Shown one piece after another: positions 62,995-64,000 of a DNA stretch of 64,000 bases. Position numbers and translations under genes: made by a program. The notes under the pieces are model-generated. The model made no database searches. It saw only the letters and a list, made by a program, of their open reading frames with translations, and was not told where the DNA came from. Numbering within the stretch: position 1 is the stretch's first letter; each line of letters opens with the position of its first letter. The stretch is from Petrolisthes cinctipes (lineage: Eukaryota; Arthropoda; Malacostraca; Decapoda; Porcellanidae), in the NCBI GenBank assembly GCA_033782935.1, contig JAWQEG010001323.1:126501-190500 (forward strand), in the 5' to 3' direction.

Positions 62995-64000
62995 CCGCCC
63001 CAATGGCATGTAAGGAGTAGGGTAAGCCAGGAGAGCGGTGTCGGCTAACTTCGTTTTGATCTCCCTGAAGGATGCCTATGCCACTGGAGTCCACTTGAGC
63101 TTCATTTGCGACGCCTTTTTTAACCCCTTCAGTAGGTCATGGAGCATGGTGATGGCGGAGGTGGCGTGGGGGATAAACCGGTGGTAATAGTTCACCACCC
63201 CAAGAAATTCCTGAAGTTTCCTGGCTGTAGTAGGAAGGGGGAATTCCCAGATGGTCTCCACCTTCTGTGAGAGGGATGTGATGCCCTTAGGGGTGACGCA
63301 GTGCCCAAGGAAATCCAGCTGTTCAGCCACGATGACGCACTTTGACGGGTAAATTTTAAGGTTGTTGTGCTGGAGATGAGTGAACAGTTCCCATAGGTGC
63401 TGTTGGTGTTGCGCGTGGTTACAAGAGGCGATGAGGATGTCGTCAATGTGTACACCATGACATAATCCAGACCATGCAGCACCTTGTCCATATATCTCTG
63501 GAATGTTTGTGCCACATTCCTCAAGTCGAAGTTCATCACCTGAAACTCAAATAGGCCGGGATTTGATGGAATGCCCAGACCAGGTCAACCTTGGAGAATA
63601 CTGCACATCCCTGGAACTTCGAGTGAAAGTCAAGGACGTGCGGAATAGGTTACCTGTCAGGGACAATGGTGGCATTCAGGACCCTGTAATCCCCGCAGGC
63701 CCTCCATTCTCCTTCCTGTTGTTTGGGCACCATGTGGAGGGCAGCATCCGTCGGGGTTTGGCAAACACAAGGGGGGCCCATTGTAGTGATGGTGTGGCGA
63801 ATTCTTGAGTCCTGGATTTGGGTGGCAGTGTTAATTGATAGTAGATGTGGAAACTCGTGTAATATATTCTGGTATGTGTTTGAGTGTGTGATGTGTGTTA
63901 TTGTAGGTGTGGTGCGGCGGCAGTCTTTGGTGGGAATTGTGGCTCCTGAGGGTTGGTGTATTAATCTGTTACATTTGGTGTTAATGAGAAAGGTCATGAG
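62995..64000 (-). pseudogene. RT region of gypsy copy B with large RNase H deletion
   Basis: Pieces in order: linker to RT (EWRACGDYRVLNATIVPDR), NFDLRNVAQTFQRYMDK, LDYVMVY with the active-site Asp pair lost to a frameshift, FLGHCVTPKGI, FLGVVNYYHRFIPHA. After the start of the RNase H region (LADTALLAYPTP-like) the sequence jumps to integrase-proximal sequence near 63000, so most of RNase H is missing compared with the 43.3-44.1 kb copy. Confidence 0.72.

Larger units (their letters stand above)
61874..64000 (-). mobile_element. Ty3/gypsy element copy B, decayed, runs off the window
   Basis: A second minus-strand gypsy copy related to the one at 42.4-52.6 kb. From the window end it reads a protease-RT linker (LIHQPSGATIPTKD), RT, a shortened RNase H region, integrase and a Pro-rich tail cut by the Penelope-like element at 61874. 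Neither LTR is in the window. Confidence 0.8.

Overview
This window is eukaryotic, from an invertebrate animal, and is almost wholly nested retrotransposons. It holds two non-LTR families of the I superfamily with an RNase H domain, a CR1/L2-like element, a DIRS1-like tyrosine-recombinase element, Ty3/gypsy (CsRn1-like) remnants and a Penelope-like element, plus one C-type lectin exon. That mix, with (TAA)n tracts, would suit a large repeat-rich genome such as a decapod crustacean; the taxon is inference. I see no rRNA, tRNA, CRISPR array or bacterial gene. All gene models are conceptual.

Layout: (1) 1-8856 is a 4,112-bp inverted repeat (1-4112 against 4745-8856). Each arm carries the same decayed CR1/L2-like element with an embedded 657-bp TA-flanked MITE. 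The 632-bp loop holds the 3' end of a C-type lectin domain. (2) 8857-9884 has no recognised gene. (3) 9885-11365 is the 3' end (integrase tail, polypurine tract, LTR) of a minus-strand gypsy element. (4) 11681-34829 is a head-to-tail array of four 5.9-6.0 kb I-like elements, each poly-A tail running straight into the next 5' end. Copy 2 keeps both ORFs open; copies 1, 3 and 4 are broken. (5) 34830-42009 is a minus-strand DIRS1-like element with inverted terminal repeats, an internal complementary region, gag with candidate introns, RT-RNase H-methyltransferase-like pol, and a tyrosine recombinase. (6) 42430-45744 and 51198-52583 are the pol and 5' parts (including the primer-binding site) of a minus-strand gypsy element, split by a second I-like family (45756-51186) flanked by an 11-bp target-site duplication. 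(7) 52587-57921 is a decayed minus-strand I-like element, and 57882-58690 a truncated plus-strand relative. (8) About 59130-61830 is a minus-strand Penelope-like element with RT, GIY-YIG endonuclease and a hammerhead-like motif. (9) 61874-64000 is another minus-strand gypsy copy that runs off the window.

The gypsy pieces at 9.9-11.4, 42.4-45.7 and 51.2-52.6 kb share strand, lie in the right order and are nearly complementary in content. They are best read as one ancestral element opened up by later insertions. The most notable structures are the four-unit array with its mosaic sequence differences, the terminal and internal complementary repeats and candidate introns of the DIRS element, and the very similar inverted arms at the start, which are either a recent duplication or an assembly artefact.
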